A stretch of 64,000 bases of DNA from Roseovarius nitratireducens (lineage in GTDB: Bacteria > Pseudomonadota > Alphaproteobacteria > Rhodobacterales > Rhodobacteraceae): the NCBI RefSeq assembly GCF_002925845.1, contig NZ_PDNI01000065.1:186001-250000 (forward strand), written 5' to 3'. Position numbers and translations under genes: made by a program. The notes under the pieces were generated by a model that ran no database searches, was not told the DNA's origin, and worked only from the letters and a program-made list of their open reading frames with translations. Shown here in pieces: positions 18,755 through 27,125 of the stretch (positions are counted from its first letter, which is position 1; the number at the start of each line of letters is the position of its first letter).

Positions 18755-19710
18755 TCCGGGGGCTGGAATTCGCGGGCTTCGTAGCCCTCGCCGCCGCTGT
18801 CCATGCCGGGCTCTGGACCGCCGCGCCCGAGGGCGGCGGCGCGGGCGGCGAGACCGGGACCGATACCGCCACGCTCGCCGCCTCCACCCCGCAGATGGCC
18901 GCGCTGGTCGAGACCTGGCAGCGCCCGGTCGCGGTGCAGGACGCGGCCCCCGCGCCGCGTCCTGCACCCGCACCGGATACCCAACCCGTGGCGCTACGTC
19001 CCGAGGCGGGGCACGCAGCCCCGCCCACGCCGGACGCCCTGCCCGACACCACCCGCGCCCCCCACCGACCGCAGGTGGAGAGCGCACCACTCCCCCTGCC
19101 CGTACCGCGCGTAGAGACCCGCGCCCCCTCCGCGTCGCAGCCGCCCGAGGCACCGCAAGAGGCAGCCCCCACGCCCCCGAACCGCCCGGTCCCAACTCCA
19201 CGTCCCGCCACGCCCGACGCGCCCCGCGCCCCGGCGATGGCAGCCCTGCCACAGGTGGACCGCAGCCCGCCTGCCGTGCAAGCCCCGCCGCCACCGGACA
19301 CGCGACCCCGGGCGCGCCCCGCCACGCCCGCCCCTGCAAGGCGAGAGGAAGTCGCCCGCGGCACCGGCGGCGCGCAGGCAGGTGGCCAGGCGCAAACCGC
19401 CACCCCCGCCCGGATCGACAACGCGACCCGCGCCAGCCTCATGGGTCAGTGGGGCGGGACGATCCGCTCGCGGATCGAGCGGCACAAACGCTACCCATCC
19501 GGCACGCGCGCTTCCGGCACCGCGCATCTCGTGCTCGACGTTGCCGCCGACGGGCAGCTCCTCGGCGTGGGGCTACGGCGCTCCTCTGGCGACGCGCGGC
19601 TCGACGCGGCGGCGGTCAGGGCGGTCCGCCGCGCCCGCCTGCCCGCCGCGCCCGATCACCTGCCCGGGGCACGCCACCGCTTCAACCTGCCGGTGGCGTT
19701 CACCCGCTGA
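18751..19710 (+). CDS. tonB: energy transducer TonB
   Basis: TonB protein of 319 residues. It has an N-terminal membrane anchor (about residues 5-25, FAGFVALAAAVHAGLW), a long proline-rich periplasmic linker (about residues 60-215), and a C-terminal TonB domain (about residues 230-319) with RIERHKRYPSG and the GDARLDAAAVRAVRRARLP strand-helix region. It is the last gene of the riboswitch operon and would couple ExbB/ExbD to BtuB. Confidence 0.9.
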   Translation: MIRGLEFAGFVALAAAVHAGLWTAAPEGGGAGGETGTDTATLAASTPQMAALVETWQRPVAVQDAAPAPRPAPAPDTQPVALRPEAGHAAPPTPDALPDTTRAPHRPQVESAPLPLPVPRVETRAPSASQPPEAPQEAAPTPPNRPVPTPRPATPDAPRAPAMAALPQVDRSPPAVQAPPPPDTRPRARPATPAPARREEVARGTGGAQAGGQAQTATPARIDNATRASLMGQWGGTIRSRIERHKRYPSGTRASGTAHLVLDVAADGQLLGVGLRRSSGDARLDAAAVRAVRRARLPAAPDHLPGARHRFNLPVAFTR

Positions 19711-19809
19711 TCCCACGCAAGCGTGACTCGCTGCGCCGCATTTCCCCTACATCCCGCGCCCGATCTGCGCTAAGACGTGATGCGCGGCGACGCAGCAAGG
19801 AGACCCGCG

Positions 19810-20853
19810 ATGGCCAAGGGGCAGAAACCCGTCAACCTCGCCCTGCAGGGGGGCGGTGCGCACGGAGCCTTCACCTGGGGCGCGCTCGATTTCCTGCTAG
19901 AGGACGGACGACTCCGGATCGCCGGGGTATCGGGCACCTCGGCGGGCGCGATGAACGCGGTGGCGCTGGCCGACGGCTATACCCGTGCAGGCCCCGATGG
20001 CGCGCGCGCCGCGCTCGACGAATTCTGGCGCTCGATGAGCGCGAGCGCCAGCCACACGCCGCTTCAACGCACGCCGATGGATCATGTGACCGGCAATTGG
20101 GGGCTGGAAAACAACCCGTTCTATCATTTCATGAACGCGCTCACTGGCGTCGCCTCTCCCTATCAGCTCAACCCTCTCAACATCAATCCGCTGCGCGACC
20201 TGGTCGAGGAGAGCGTGGACTTCGAAATGGTGCGCCAGTGTACGGCATTCGAGCTCTACATCTCCGCCACCAATGTCGAGACGGGCCGGGTCAAGGTCTT
20301 CCCGCGCGAGCACCTGACCGTGGACATGGTGATGGCTTCGGCCTGCCTGCCGCATATCTATCAGGCGGTCGAGATCGACGGCGTACCCTATTGGGACGGC
20401 GGCTACATGGGAAACCCGGCACTGTTCCCGCTCTACGGCAAGACCGGCACCGACGATATCGTGGTCATCCAGATCAACCCGGTCGAGCGCAAGGGTACCC
20501 CGCGCACCGCTCAGGAAATACAGAACCGGATGAACGAGATCAGCTTCAACGCGAGCCTGCTCAAGGAGTTGCGCGCCATCGACTTCGTCGATCGGCTGAT
20601 CCGGCAGGGCAAGCTCACAGTCGATCATTACCGCCCCGTCAAGGTCCACCTGGTCGAGAACGAGGACACGCTGAAACCGATGGGCGCCTCGTCCAAGATG
20701 AACGTGGAATGGGCGTTCCTCACCCGCCTGCGCGATGTCGGGCGCGAGACGGCCGCCGCGTGGCTCGATAGCTGCTTCGACCGGATCGGCGAGGAAAGCA
20801 CCGTCGACCTGCGCACCATGTTTCAGGGGATCGGCGCGGAGCACCAAGGATAG
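19810..20853 (+). CDS. patatin-like phospholipase family protein
   Basis: Predicted lipid acyl hydrolase, 347 residues. The patatin oxyanion hole GGGAHGAFTWGAL lies near residues 15-27, the nucleophile elbow is GTSAG, and the catalytic aspartate is in DGGYMGNP. No signal peptide is apparent. The ATG at 19810 has AAGGAGA about 8 nt upstream; ATG 19777 is less likely. The C-terminal part (VKVHLVENEDTLKPMGASSK) is typical of the bacterial subgroup. Substrate is unknown. It converges with scfR, leaving 28 bp between stops. Confidence 0.88.
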   Translation: MAKGQKPVNLALQGGGAHGAFTWGALDFLLEDGRLRIAGVSGTSAGAMNAVALADGYTRAGPDGARAALDEFWRSMSASASHTPLQRTPMDHVTGNWGLENNPFYHFMNALTGVASPYQLNPLNINPLRDLVEESVDFEMVRQCTAFELYISATNVETGRVKVFPREHLTVDMVMASACLPHIYQAVEIDGVPYWDGGYMGNPALFPLYGKTGTDDIVVIQINPVERKGTPRTAQEIQNRMNEISFNASLLKELRAIDFVDRLIRQGKLTVDHYRPVKVHLVENEDTLKPMGASSKMNVEWAFLTRLRDVGRETAAAWLDSCFDRIGEESTVDLRTMFQGIGAEHQG

Positions 20854-20881
20854 AGGCGCGGGTCTGCCGCCGCACGCCGCC

Positions 20882-22279
20882 CTATCCTACGCGATATGGC
20901 AGCACCCCGCGCTCGTCGGGCGTGACCTGCAACCGCCGCTCCAGCGGCGGGACCGAGCGCTGGTGGCACTCGGTACGATCGCAGATGCGGCACGAAATCC
21001 CGATCGGCTCGAAAGCGCGGGCATTGGTCACGTCCAGATCATCGGCATAGACCAGATCGCCCGCGTGCTTGACCTCGCAGCCCAGCGCGATCGCAAATCG
21101 CCGCACCGGCGCACCAAAGCTGCCGCCGGGTTTGCTGACATCGCAGGCAAGGCTGATATAGCGCACCCCGTCCGGCGTCTCGGCCAGCTGCCGCAGGAAC
21201 CGGCCCGGCGTCTCAAAGGCGCGATGCACGTTCCACAAGGGACAGGCGCCGCCGAAACGGGCGAATTGCAGGCGCGTGGCCGAATGGCGCTTGGTGATCG
21301 TGCCCGCCTGATCGACCCGCACGAAGAAGAACGGAATGCCCTTGGCGCCCGGGCGTTGCAGGGTCGAGAGCCGATGACAGACCTGCTCGATCGAGGCACC
21401 GAAGCGCAGCGCCAGCACCTCCAGATCGTGGCGAACGGTCTGCGCCGTGCTCAGGAACGCGCCATAGGGCATCAGCGCGGCCCCGGCGAAATAATTAGCC
21501 AGCCCCATCTTTGCGATGGCGCGCGCGGCCTCGGACTGGAAGCGCGCGAAATCCAGCGTCGCCTCCAGCAGGTTATCCTGCGTGAGGAGCGCCAGTTGCA
21601 GCAAGAGTTGAAAGCGCCGCGTCTCCGCCGGTGCGCGCGCCGAAAGCGTCAGCGTGCTGGTCTCGCGGTCGAAATGGCGCAGCGTGGTGGTATCCGCCTC
21701 GGTCACGCCGATCCCCATGTCCCGCAGCCGCGCGCGCGCCAGTACCTCGATCCCGCCCGGTCCCGCGCCCTCGGCCAGCCGCTCGGCGGCGCGGTCCACC
21801 GCATCGATGTAATTGTCGCAATAATGGAAGAAATCGCGCACCTCGTCCCACGGGCTTGCCGGGCTGCGCGCATCCTCGCGCCCCAACGCCTCATCGAGGC
21901 TCGCCAACCGCTCGTGGGTCTGCCGATAGGCGCGGTGCAACTCCAGGAATGCCCGCGCCAGCGCCGGCGCATTAGAGGCGGTCAGCCGCAGATCGGCCAG
22001 TGGCGGCGGTTCGGCACCAAAAACCGGGTCAGCCAGCGCCTCGCGCATGTCAGAGACCAGCCGCTCGGCATCGCCGGTGCTCAGTTCTGTGACGTCAAAG
22101 CCGAATTCCTGCGCCAGCGCCAAGACCACGGTTGTCGAGAGCGGGCGGTTGTTGTTCTCCATCTGGTTGAGATATGGCAGCGAGACCCCCAGTTTCGCGG
22201 CAAAATCCTTTTGAGTAAGCCCCAGCCGCTGACGCGTTTCGCGCAGCTTGACCCCGGCATAGAGTTTCCGCGTCGCCAT
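20882..22279 (-). CDS. short-chain fatty acyl transcriptional regulator (ScfR/RamB type)
   Basis: 465-residue regulator with an N-terminal XRE helix-turn-helix (about residues 9-60, LRETRQRLGLTQKDFAAKLG), an IrrE/M78-like middle region, and the ScfR C-terminal domain with a Cys cluster GISCRICDRTECHQRS near residue 430. By family knowledge these proteins sense acyl-CoA or related metabolites and control acetate, propionate or glyoxylate metabolism. It lies next to a palindrome that may be its own operator. No target pathway genes are adjacent. Confidence 0.88.
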   Translation of the reverse strand: MATRKLYAGVKLRETRQRLGLTQKDFAAKLGVSLPYLNQMENNNRPLSTTVVLALAQEFGFDVTELSTGDAERLVSDMREALADPVFGAEPPPLADLRLTASNAPALARAFLELHRAYRQTHERLASLDEALGREDARSPASPWDEVRDFFHYCDNYIDAVDRAAERLAEGAGPGGIEVLARARLRDMGIGVTEADTTTLRHFDRETSTLTLSARAPAETRRFQLLLQLALLTQDNLLEATLDFARFQSEAARAIAKMGLANYFAGAALMPYGAFLSTAQTVRHDLEVLALRFGASIEQVCHRLSTLQRPGAKGIPFFFVRVDQAGTITKRHSATRLQFARFGGACPLWNVHRAFETPGRFLRQLAETPDGVRYISLACDVSKPGGSFGAPVRRFAIALGCEVKHAGDLVYADDLDVTNARAFEPIGISCRICDRTECHQRSVPPLERRLQVTPDERGVLPYRVG

Positions 22280-22300
22280 GGTCTCGACCCTTCCTTCGCA

Positions 22301-22334
22301 GATTTGCTTATCTCGCAGAGTAGATTTGCAAATC
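22301..22334. promoter_or_regulatory. candidate operator of the ScfR-type regulator
   Basis: A perfect 12-bp palindrome GATTTGCAAATC (22323-22334) lies 44 bp upstream of the regulator start. A half-site copy GATTTGC (22301-22307) sits exactly 22 bp away, about two helical turns. The TTGCAAA core resembles sites used by RamB-like regulators. Autoregulation is inferred from position only. The rest of the 190-bp gap up to 22469 shows nothing else. Confidence 0.5.
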
Positions 22335-22469
22335 GGTCAGAGCAAGCGCCTAGACTGACGCGCGCGCACTGCCCACGCAGTTATGGATAACTAGTGAAAT
22401 ATCGATTTTTTAACATTTTTACCCCGCAAGTTTCTTACGGAGCGGGCGTAGAGATTGATAATCAAAAAC

Positions 22470-22862
22470 TCACACGCCGATCTTCGGCCCCGGGCATTCC
22501 AGCGGCTCACGCGATTTGCGCACCTCGTAAAGCTCGATCATCGGCGTCTCGCCCTCGAACCGCGCCACCAACCTCCCGGTTCGGCGCTCGAAGCTCCAGC
22601 ATTGCGGCTCGGATCGGTTCTCGTAGACGAAGCAGATGAGCGAACCTTGCGCATACCAGTACCCCTCCTGACATTCGCCATCGAGAAAGGACCACCGCAC
22701 CCGACGTCCGGGCAGGTACTCCTCGGCACCATAGGGCTCCTCACCCTCGGCCCCGTAATAGAAGGTGTGCCCGCGCGTGTAGGTATCAAATTCGTCTGCG
22801 CCCATCCCGGCCAGGGAAGGGCCAGCCAGAACGAAAGCAAGGACAAAGGAAATCAGGCGCAT
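22470..22862 (-). CDS. small secreted protein of unknown function
   Basis: 130-residue product with a clear Sec signal (RLISFVLAFVLAGPSLAG). The mature part is rich in aromatic residues and includes FYYGAEGEEPYGAEEYLPG, SFLDGECQEGYWY, ICFVYE and CWSFERRTGRLVARFEG. Cysteines at about four positions could form disulfides. No family was recognised. The start at 22862 is 4 bp after the stop of the AlkB-type gene, so the two are probably co-transcribed. The upstream in-frame extension lies inside that gene and is not used. Confidence 0.72.
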   Translation of the reverse strand: MRLISFVLAFVLAGPSLAGMGADEFDTYTRGHTFYYGAEGEEPYGAEEYLPGRRVRWSFLDGECQEGYWYAQGSLICFVYENRSEPQCWSFERRTGRLVARFEGETPMIELYEVRKSREPLECPGPKIGV

Positions 22863-22866
22863 AGTC

Positions 22867-23910
22867 TCAGCTTGCCAGATCGCCGGCCGCCACGCCACCG
22901 GTTTCGCGCCACCGCGCCGCCCGCCGGTCCATCATCCGCCGCCAGAGCGGCGGCACCAGCGCCACCACCGCGCAAACCGGCAGGGAATGCGGCAATATCG
23001 GCATGGCGTCAGGCGCGAGCTGCAACGCCGGAAAGGGCCGCGACGGCGTCACGTGGTGGTCGGAATGGCGCGGCGCGTTGAGCGTCATCGCCGAGGAATA
23101 CCAATGCGGCGCGTTCCACGAATGCGCCGGGCCCACGGGTTCCATCCGCCCGTCCGCACGCCGTATACGGCGTAGCCCGTAATGCTGCACGTAATCCGAC
23201 AGCAGGATCTGCACCTGCGCATACCCCGCGATAACGCCAAGGGAAACAACGCCTTGCCATCCCCAGAACACCGCTGCACCCGCCAGCATCGCCGCCGCCC
23301 CGCCAAGGTAGAGCGCATAAGGGTGCCGCCAGACCGCACCGCGGTGGCGGCGCGTCTCGGCATCCAGCCCGGCGCGGAACGCCCCACCCCAGGCCCGCAA
23401 TGCGTAGCGATAAAACCCCTCGCCGGGGCGCGCGCTGCTCGGGTCATCGGCGGTGGCGACGTGAACATGATGAACATGCAGATGCGCGCTCGCATGGTGA
23501 CCGAATAGCAGCGAGGTATAGATGAGCCGCCCCAGCCGCCGCTTCGCCCGTGCGCCGCGATGGATCAGCTCATGCGCCACCGGATGCCCGATCTGCCCGG
23601 CCACCAGCCCCGCCGCAACCGCCAGAAGGACCCGCCCGGCCAGGTCGAGTCCGCCCGCCCCGGCCACCCCGCGCACGGCCAGCGCCAGCACCACGAAATG
23701 CCCCGCCCCCAGCACGACCAAGAGCCTGTCACCACCGGGAAACTCGGCCTGCGGATCGGCGTTAACCATGCCGCGCGCCTTGAGCCGATCAAGGCAGAAC
23801 ACGAACACCGTCACATACCCAACGGCCAGCCAGCCCCACACCCCGCCCCAAAGCGCGGCGAGCGCCACCAGCACCAGTGGCAAGGATGCGGCGAGCGCGA
23901 AGAGAAACAT
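22867..23910 (-). CDS. AlkB-type alkane 1-monooxygenase / membrane di-iron hydroxylase
   Basis: 347-residue integral membrane di-iron enzyme. Histidine boxes are HPVAHELIHR (about 109-118), FGHHASAHLHVHH (about 136-148) and NAPRHSDHH (about 278-286), plus the AlkB landmark DYVQHYGLR near 239-247. Several hydrophobic helices lie between them. It should hydroxylate the terminal carbon of an alkane or similar chain in the inner membrane using an external electron donor. No rubredoxin is encoded beside it. The ATG at 23910 is the first sensible start; upstream frame belongs to the divergent promoter region. True substrate is uncertain. Confidence 0.85.
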   Translation of the reverse strand: MFLFALAASLPLVLVALAALWGGVWGWLAVGYVTVFVFCLDRLKARGMVNADPQAEFPGGDRLLVVLGAGHFVVLALAVRGVAGAGGLDLAGRVLLAVAAGLVAGQIGHPVAHELIHRGARAKRRLGRLIYTSLLFGHHASAHLHVHHVHVATADDPSSARPGEGFYRYALRAWGGAFRAGLDAETRRHRGAVWRHPYALYLGGAAAMLAGAAVFWGWQGVVSLGVIAGYAQVQILLSDYVQHYGLRRIRRADGRMEPVGPAHSWNAPHWYSSAMTLNAPRHSDHHVTPSRPFPALQLAPDAMPILPHSLPVCAVVALVPPLWRRMMDRRAARWRETGGVAAGDLAS

Positions 23911-24109
23911 GGGCCAGCCCCGGCTTGTGATTTGCCTTTGACGTGCGCAGATTACCCTGCAAACCATGGTACGCACAGGGCGCAACCCGTTAAAACATGC
24001 GGCATTACACGGCAAGACAACGCATCCGGCGCCGCAAATGTCGCTTTTGGTCCCGCCATGACGCGACCGGAGGGATATGGCTTCGTCAGCGACGCAGGAG
24101 GACAGCGCA

Positions 24110-25795
24110 ATGGCACTCGACGAACGCAAGGGCGTCTGGAAATCCGGCAAGGGCAAGGGACGGCACACGCCCAAGGGCCGCCAACTCGAGGATCAGGCCT
24201 GGGAGGAGGTGCGCGCGCTTCTCGGCGACGCCCCCCGGCGGCGCGACCTGCTGATCGAATACCTGCACCTGATCCAGGACGAATACGGCCACCTGTCGGC
24301 GGCGCATCTGCGCGCGCTGGCCGAGGAAATGCGCATCGCACAGGCCGAAGTTTACGAGGTGGCGACGTTCTACGCGCATTTCGACGTGGTGAAGGAAGGC
24401 GAGACGCCGCCCCCTGCGCTGACCATCCGGGTGTGCGATTCGCTATCCTGCGAACTCGCGGGCGCACAACAGCTCAAGGCCGCGCTCGAGGACGGGCTCG
24501 ACCCGTCAGAAGTGCGCGTTATGCGCGCGCCCTGCATGGGCCGCTGCGATACCGCGCCCGTGCTGGAACTGGGCCACAATCATATCGACCACGCCACGCC
24601 GGAAAAGGTGCAGGCCGCCGTCTCCTCTGGTGACACGCACCCGCATATTCCACAATATCAGACATTTGCGGACTACACCTCAAGCGACGGATATGCCACC
24701 CTGCGTGCCCTGCGCGCAGGCGGTGATTTCGAAACCGTGCAGCAGACGCTGCTCGATTCCGGCGTCCGAGGCCTTGGCGGCGCGGGCTTCCCCTCGGGCA
24801 AGAAGTGGGGTTTCGTCCGCGCCGAGGCGGGGCCGCGCTACGTCGCCGTCAACGGCGACGAGGGTGAGCCCGGTACCTTCAAGGATCGCTTTTACCTCGA
24901 ACGGGAACCTCATGTTTTTCTTGAAGGAATGCTGATCGCCGCCTGGGTGGTGGAGGCCGAGCGCTGCTTCATCTACATGCGCGACGAGTACCCTGCCGTT
25001 CTGGAGATTTTGCGCCGTGAAATCAAGGTGTTGGAGGACGAAGCTCTCATTGAACCCGGGTATGTCGAGCTGCGCCGCGGTGCGGGCGCCTATATCTGCG
25101 GCGAGGAATCGGCGATGATCGAGTCGATCGAGGGCAAACGCGGGTTGCCACGCCATCGCCCGCCTTTCGTCGCTCAGGTGGGCGTCTACAACCGCCCCAC
25201 GCTCGTCAACAACGTGGAAACGCTCTACTGGGTGACGCGGGTTCTGCGCGAGGGCGGCGATATCCTGTCGGGCGTCGAGAAGAACGGGCGCAAGGGCTTG
25301 CGCTCCTACTCGGTCTCGGGGCGGGTAAAGAACCCCGGCGTGCACCTTCTGCCCGCGGGCTCGACCATCAGCGACATCATCGAGGCGGCAGGCGGGATGC
25401 TCGATGGGCATGAATTCAAGGCCTACCAGCCGGGCGGCCCCTCCTCGGGGCTCCTGCCCGCCTCGATGAACGACATCCCGCTCGATTTCGACACGTTGCA
25501 GCCGCATGACACCTTCATCGGGTCGGCGGCGGTGGTGGTGCTCTCGGATCACGACCGTGCGCGCGACGCCGCGCTCAACATGCTGCGCTTCTTCGAGGAT
25601 GAAAGCTGCGGGCAATGCACGCCCTGCCGGGTGGGCTGCGAGAAGGCGGTGAAGCTCATGCAGGCCGACCGCTGGGATCAGCCGTTGCTGGAGGAGCTGT
25701 GCGGCGCGATGGCCGACGCCTCGATCTGCGGGCTGGGCCAAGCAGCCCCCAACCCGATCCGGCTGACCATGCGGCATTTCCCCGAGGAAATCTGA
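24110..25795 (+). CDS. fused NuoE-NuoF type flavoprotein (formate dehydrogenase beta-like)
   Basis: 561-residue diaphorase subunit. Residues about 30-170 are a NuoE-like thioredoxin-fold 2Fe-2S domain (CDSLSCELAG then MRAPCMGRCDTAP). The rest is NuoF-like, with GLGGAGFPSGKKW and NGDEGEPGTFKDRF for FMN/NADH, GAGAYICGEESAMIESIEG, and 4Fe-4S ligands ESCGQCTPCR plus SICGLGQAAPNP. Fusion of E and F is typical of NAD-dependent formate dehydrogenases or NAD-linked hydrogenases, not of complex I. The expected catalytic alpha-subunit gene does not follow; ftsY does. ATG 24110 has AGGAGGA upstream. Confidence 0.88.
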   Translation: MALDERKGVWKSGKGKGRHTPKGRQLEDQAWEEVRALLGDAPRRRDLLIEYLHLIQDEYGHLSAAHLRALAEEMRIAQAEVYEVATFYAHFDVVKEGETPPPALTIRVCDSLSCELAGAQQLKAALEDGLDPSEVRVMRAPCMGRCDTAPVLELGHNHIDHATPEKVQAAVSSGDTHPHIPQYQTFADYTSSDGYATLRALRAGGDFETVQQTLLDSGVRGLGGAGFPSGKKWGFVRAEAGPRYVAVNGDEGEPGTFKDRFYLEREPHVFLEGMLIAAWVVEAERCFIYMRDEYPAVLEILRREIKVLEDEALIEPGYVELRRGAGAYICGEESAMIESIEGKRGLPRHRPPFVAQVGVYNRPTLVNNVETLYWVTRVLREGGDILSGVEKNGRKGLRSYSVSGRVKNPGVHLLPAGSTISDIIEAAGGMLDGHEFKAYQPGGPSSGLLPASMNDIPLDFDTLQPHDTFIGSAAVVVLSDHDRARDAALNMLRFFEDESCGQCTPCRVGCEKAVKLMQADRWDQPLLEELCGAMADASICGLGQAAPNPIRLTMRHFPEEI

Positions 25796-25814
25796 GGGCC
25801 GCACGGGCTTCCAT

Positions 25815-25855
25815 ATGCCGCCGATCCGAAGTAGGGATCGGGTGATCGGCGGCAT
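25815..25855 (+). promoter_or_regulatory. intergenic hairpin with an alternative fold before ftsY
   Basis: A perfect 12-bp stem (25815-25826 with 25844-25855) encloses a 17-nt loop. An alternative 7-bp stem CCGATCC/GGATCGG (25821-25827 with 25835-25841) uses part of the same left arm, so the two cannot coexist. The ftsY Shine-Dalgarno GGAGG starts right after the outer stem. There is no T tract, so it is not a standard terminator. A regulatory role is inferred. Confidence 0.45.
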
Positions 25856-25864
25856 GGAGGGCGC

Positions 25865-27049
25865 ATGGCGTTTTTCTCGAAGCTCAAGGAACGGTTGTTC
25901 AAGTCTTCGTCGAAGCTCGACGAGGGGCTTGACGCGATCGTGCAGGAGGGCGGCGACCCGCCCGAGCCGGAGCCCCGGCCAGAGCCTGAGCCCCGCCCCG
26001 AACCGCCCACCATCCCGCCGCGGCCCGACGAGACCCCGCCGCCCGCGCCGCAGGAGGCCCCCATTGAGCGTCCCGAGGAGGTGCCGCCGCCACCCTCCGA
26101 GGCCACGGCCACGCCCGCTCCGCTGGAAATCCCGGTCGACCCAGCCCCTTCGGACGCCCCGCGTGCGGGGTTTCTCGGTCGGCTGCTTGGCCGCGGTGAC
26201 GCCCGCGGCGCCCCGCGCCGGGTGCTCGACGACGACATGCTCGAAAGCCTCGAGGATCTGCTCATCACCGCCGACATGGGCGTCGATACCGCCACCCGCG
26301 TCACCGCCAACATGGCCGAGGGGCGGATGGGCCAGCGGCTTTCCTCGCGCGAGATCAAGAGCATCCTCGCGCGGGAGATCGCACGCATCATGGAGCCGGT
26401 GGCGCGCCCCATGCCGCTCTATTCAAAGCGCCCGCAGGTGGTGCTGGTGGTGGGCGTCAATGGCTCGGGCAAGACCACCACAATCGGCAAGCTCGCCAGC
26501 CAGTTCAAGGCGGCGGGCAAATCCGTGGTGATCGCGGCGGGTGACACTTTTCGCGCCGCCGCCGTCGAGCAGTTGCAGGTCTGGGGCGACCGGGCGGGCG
26601 TGCCGGTGATGACCGCGCCCGAAGGTTCCGACCCGGCGAGCCTCGCGTTCGATGCCATGACAAAGGCCGAGGCCGATGGCGCGGACCTGTTGATGATCGA
26701 CACGGCGGGGCGCTTGCAGAACCGCGCCGACCTGATGGAGGAGCTGGCCAAGATCGTCCGCGTGATCCGCAAGAAGGATCCGGACGCACCACACAACACG
26801 CTACTGGTGCTCGATGCCACGACGGGACAGAACGCCCTGAGCCAAGTAGAGATTTTCCTCAAACTCGCCGATGTCTCGGGGCTGGTGATGACCAAGCTCG
26901 ACGGTACTGCGCGCGGCGGCGTTCTCGTGGCGCTGGCCGACCGCTTCGGCCTGCCAATCCACGCCATCGGCGTGGGCGAGCAGATCGACGACCTCGCCCC
27001 GTTCGACCCCGAGGAATTCGCCGCCGCACTTACCGGTCTCGAGCCGTGA
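25865..27049 (+). CDS. ftsY: signal recognition particle receptor FtsY
   Basis: SRP GTPase receptor (394 residues) delivering ribosome-nascent chains to SecYEG. An N-terminal acidic and proline-rich A domain (about residues 15-100) precedes the N domain and the G domain with GVNGSGKTTTIGKLASQF, DTFRAAAVEQLQ, the G3 motif IDTAGRLQ and G4 TKLDGTARGG. It starts 5 nt after GGAGG. It is followed by a long inverted repeat and a DMT permease gene. Confidence 0.96.
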   Translation: MAFFSKLKERLFKSSSKLDEGLDAIVQEGGDPPEPEPRPEPEPRPEPPTIPPRPDETPPPAPQEAPIERPEEVPPPPSEATATPAPLEIPVDPAPSDAPRAGFLGRLLGRGDARGAPRRVLDDDMLESLEDLLITADMGVDTATRVTANMAEGRMGQRLSSREIKSILAREIARIMEPVARPMPLYSKRPQVVLVVGVNGSGKTTTIGKLASQFKAAGKSVVIAAGDTFRAAAVEQLQVWGDRAGVPVMTAPEGSDPASLAFDAMTKAEADGADLLMIDTAGRLQNRADLMEELAKIVRVIRKKDPDAPHNTLLVLDATTGQNALSQVEIFLKLADVSGLVMTKLDGTARGGVLVALADRFGLPIHAIGVGEQIDDLAPFDPEEFAAALTGLEP

Positions 27050-27058
27050 GACGGCGGT

Positions 27059-27116
27059 GCCGGGCTGAACCCCGGCCTACGCGGGCGGCGCGGTGTAGGC
27101 CGGGGTTCAGCCCGGC
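27059..27116. repeat. 58-bp inverted repeat after ftsY
   Basis: Perfect 22-bp arms (27059-27080 and 27095-27116) are separated by 14 nt of GC-rich loop. A short GGCTTTT run follows the right arm on the plus strand, so it could end ftsY transcription. The arm core CCCCGGCCTAC with GGGCTGAA resembles REP-like intergenic palindromes common in this group of bacteria. It lies only 9 bp before the next start codon. Confidence 0.7.
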
Positions 27117-27125
27117 GGCTTTTAG

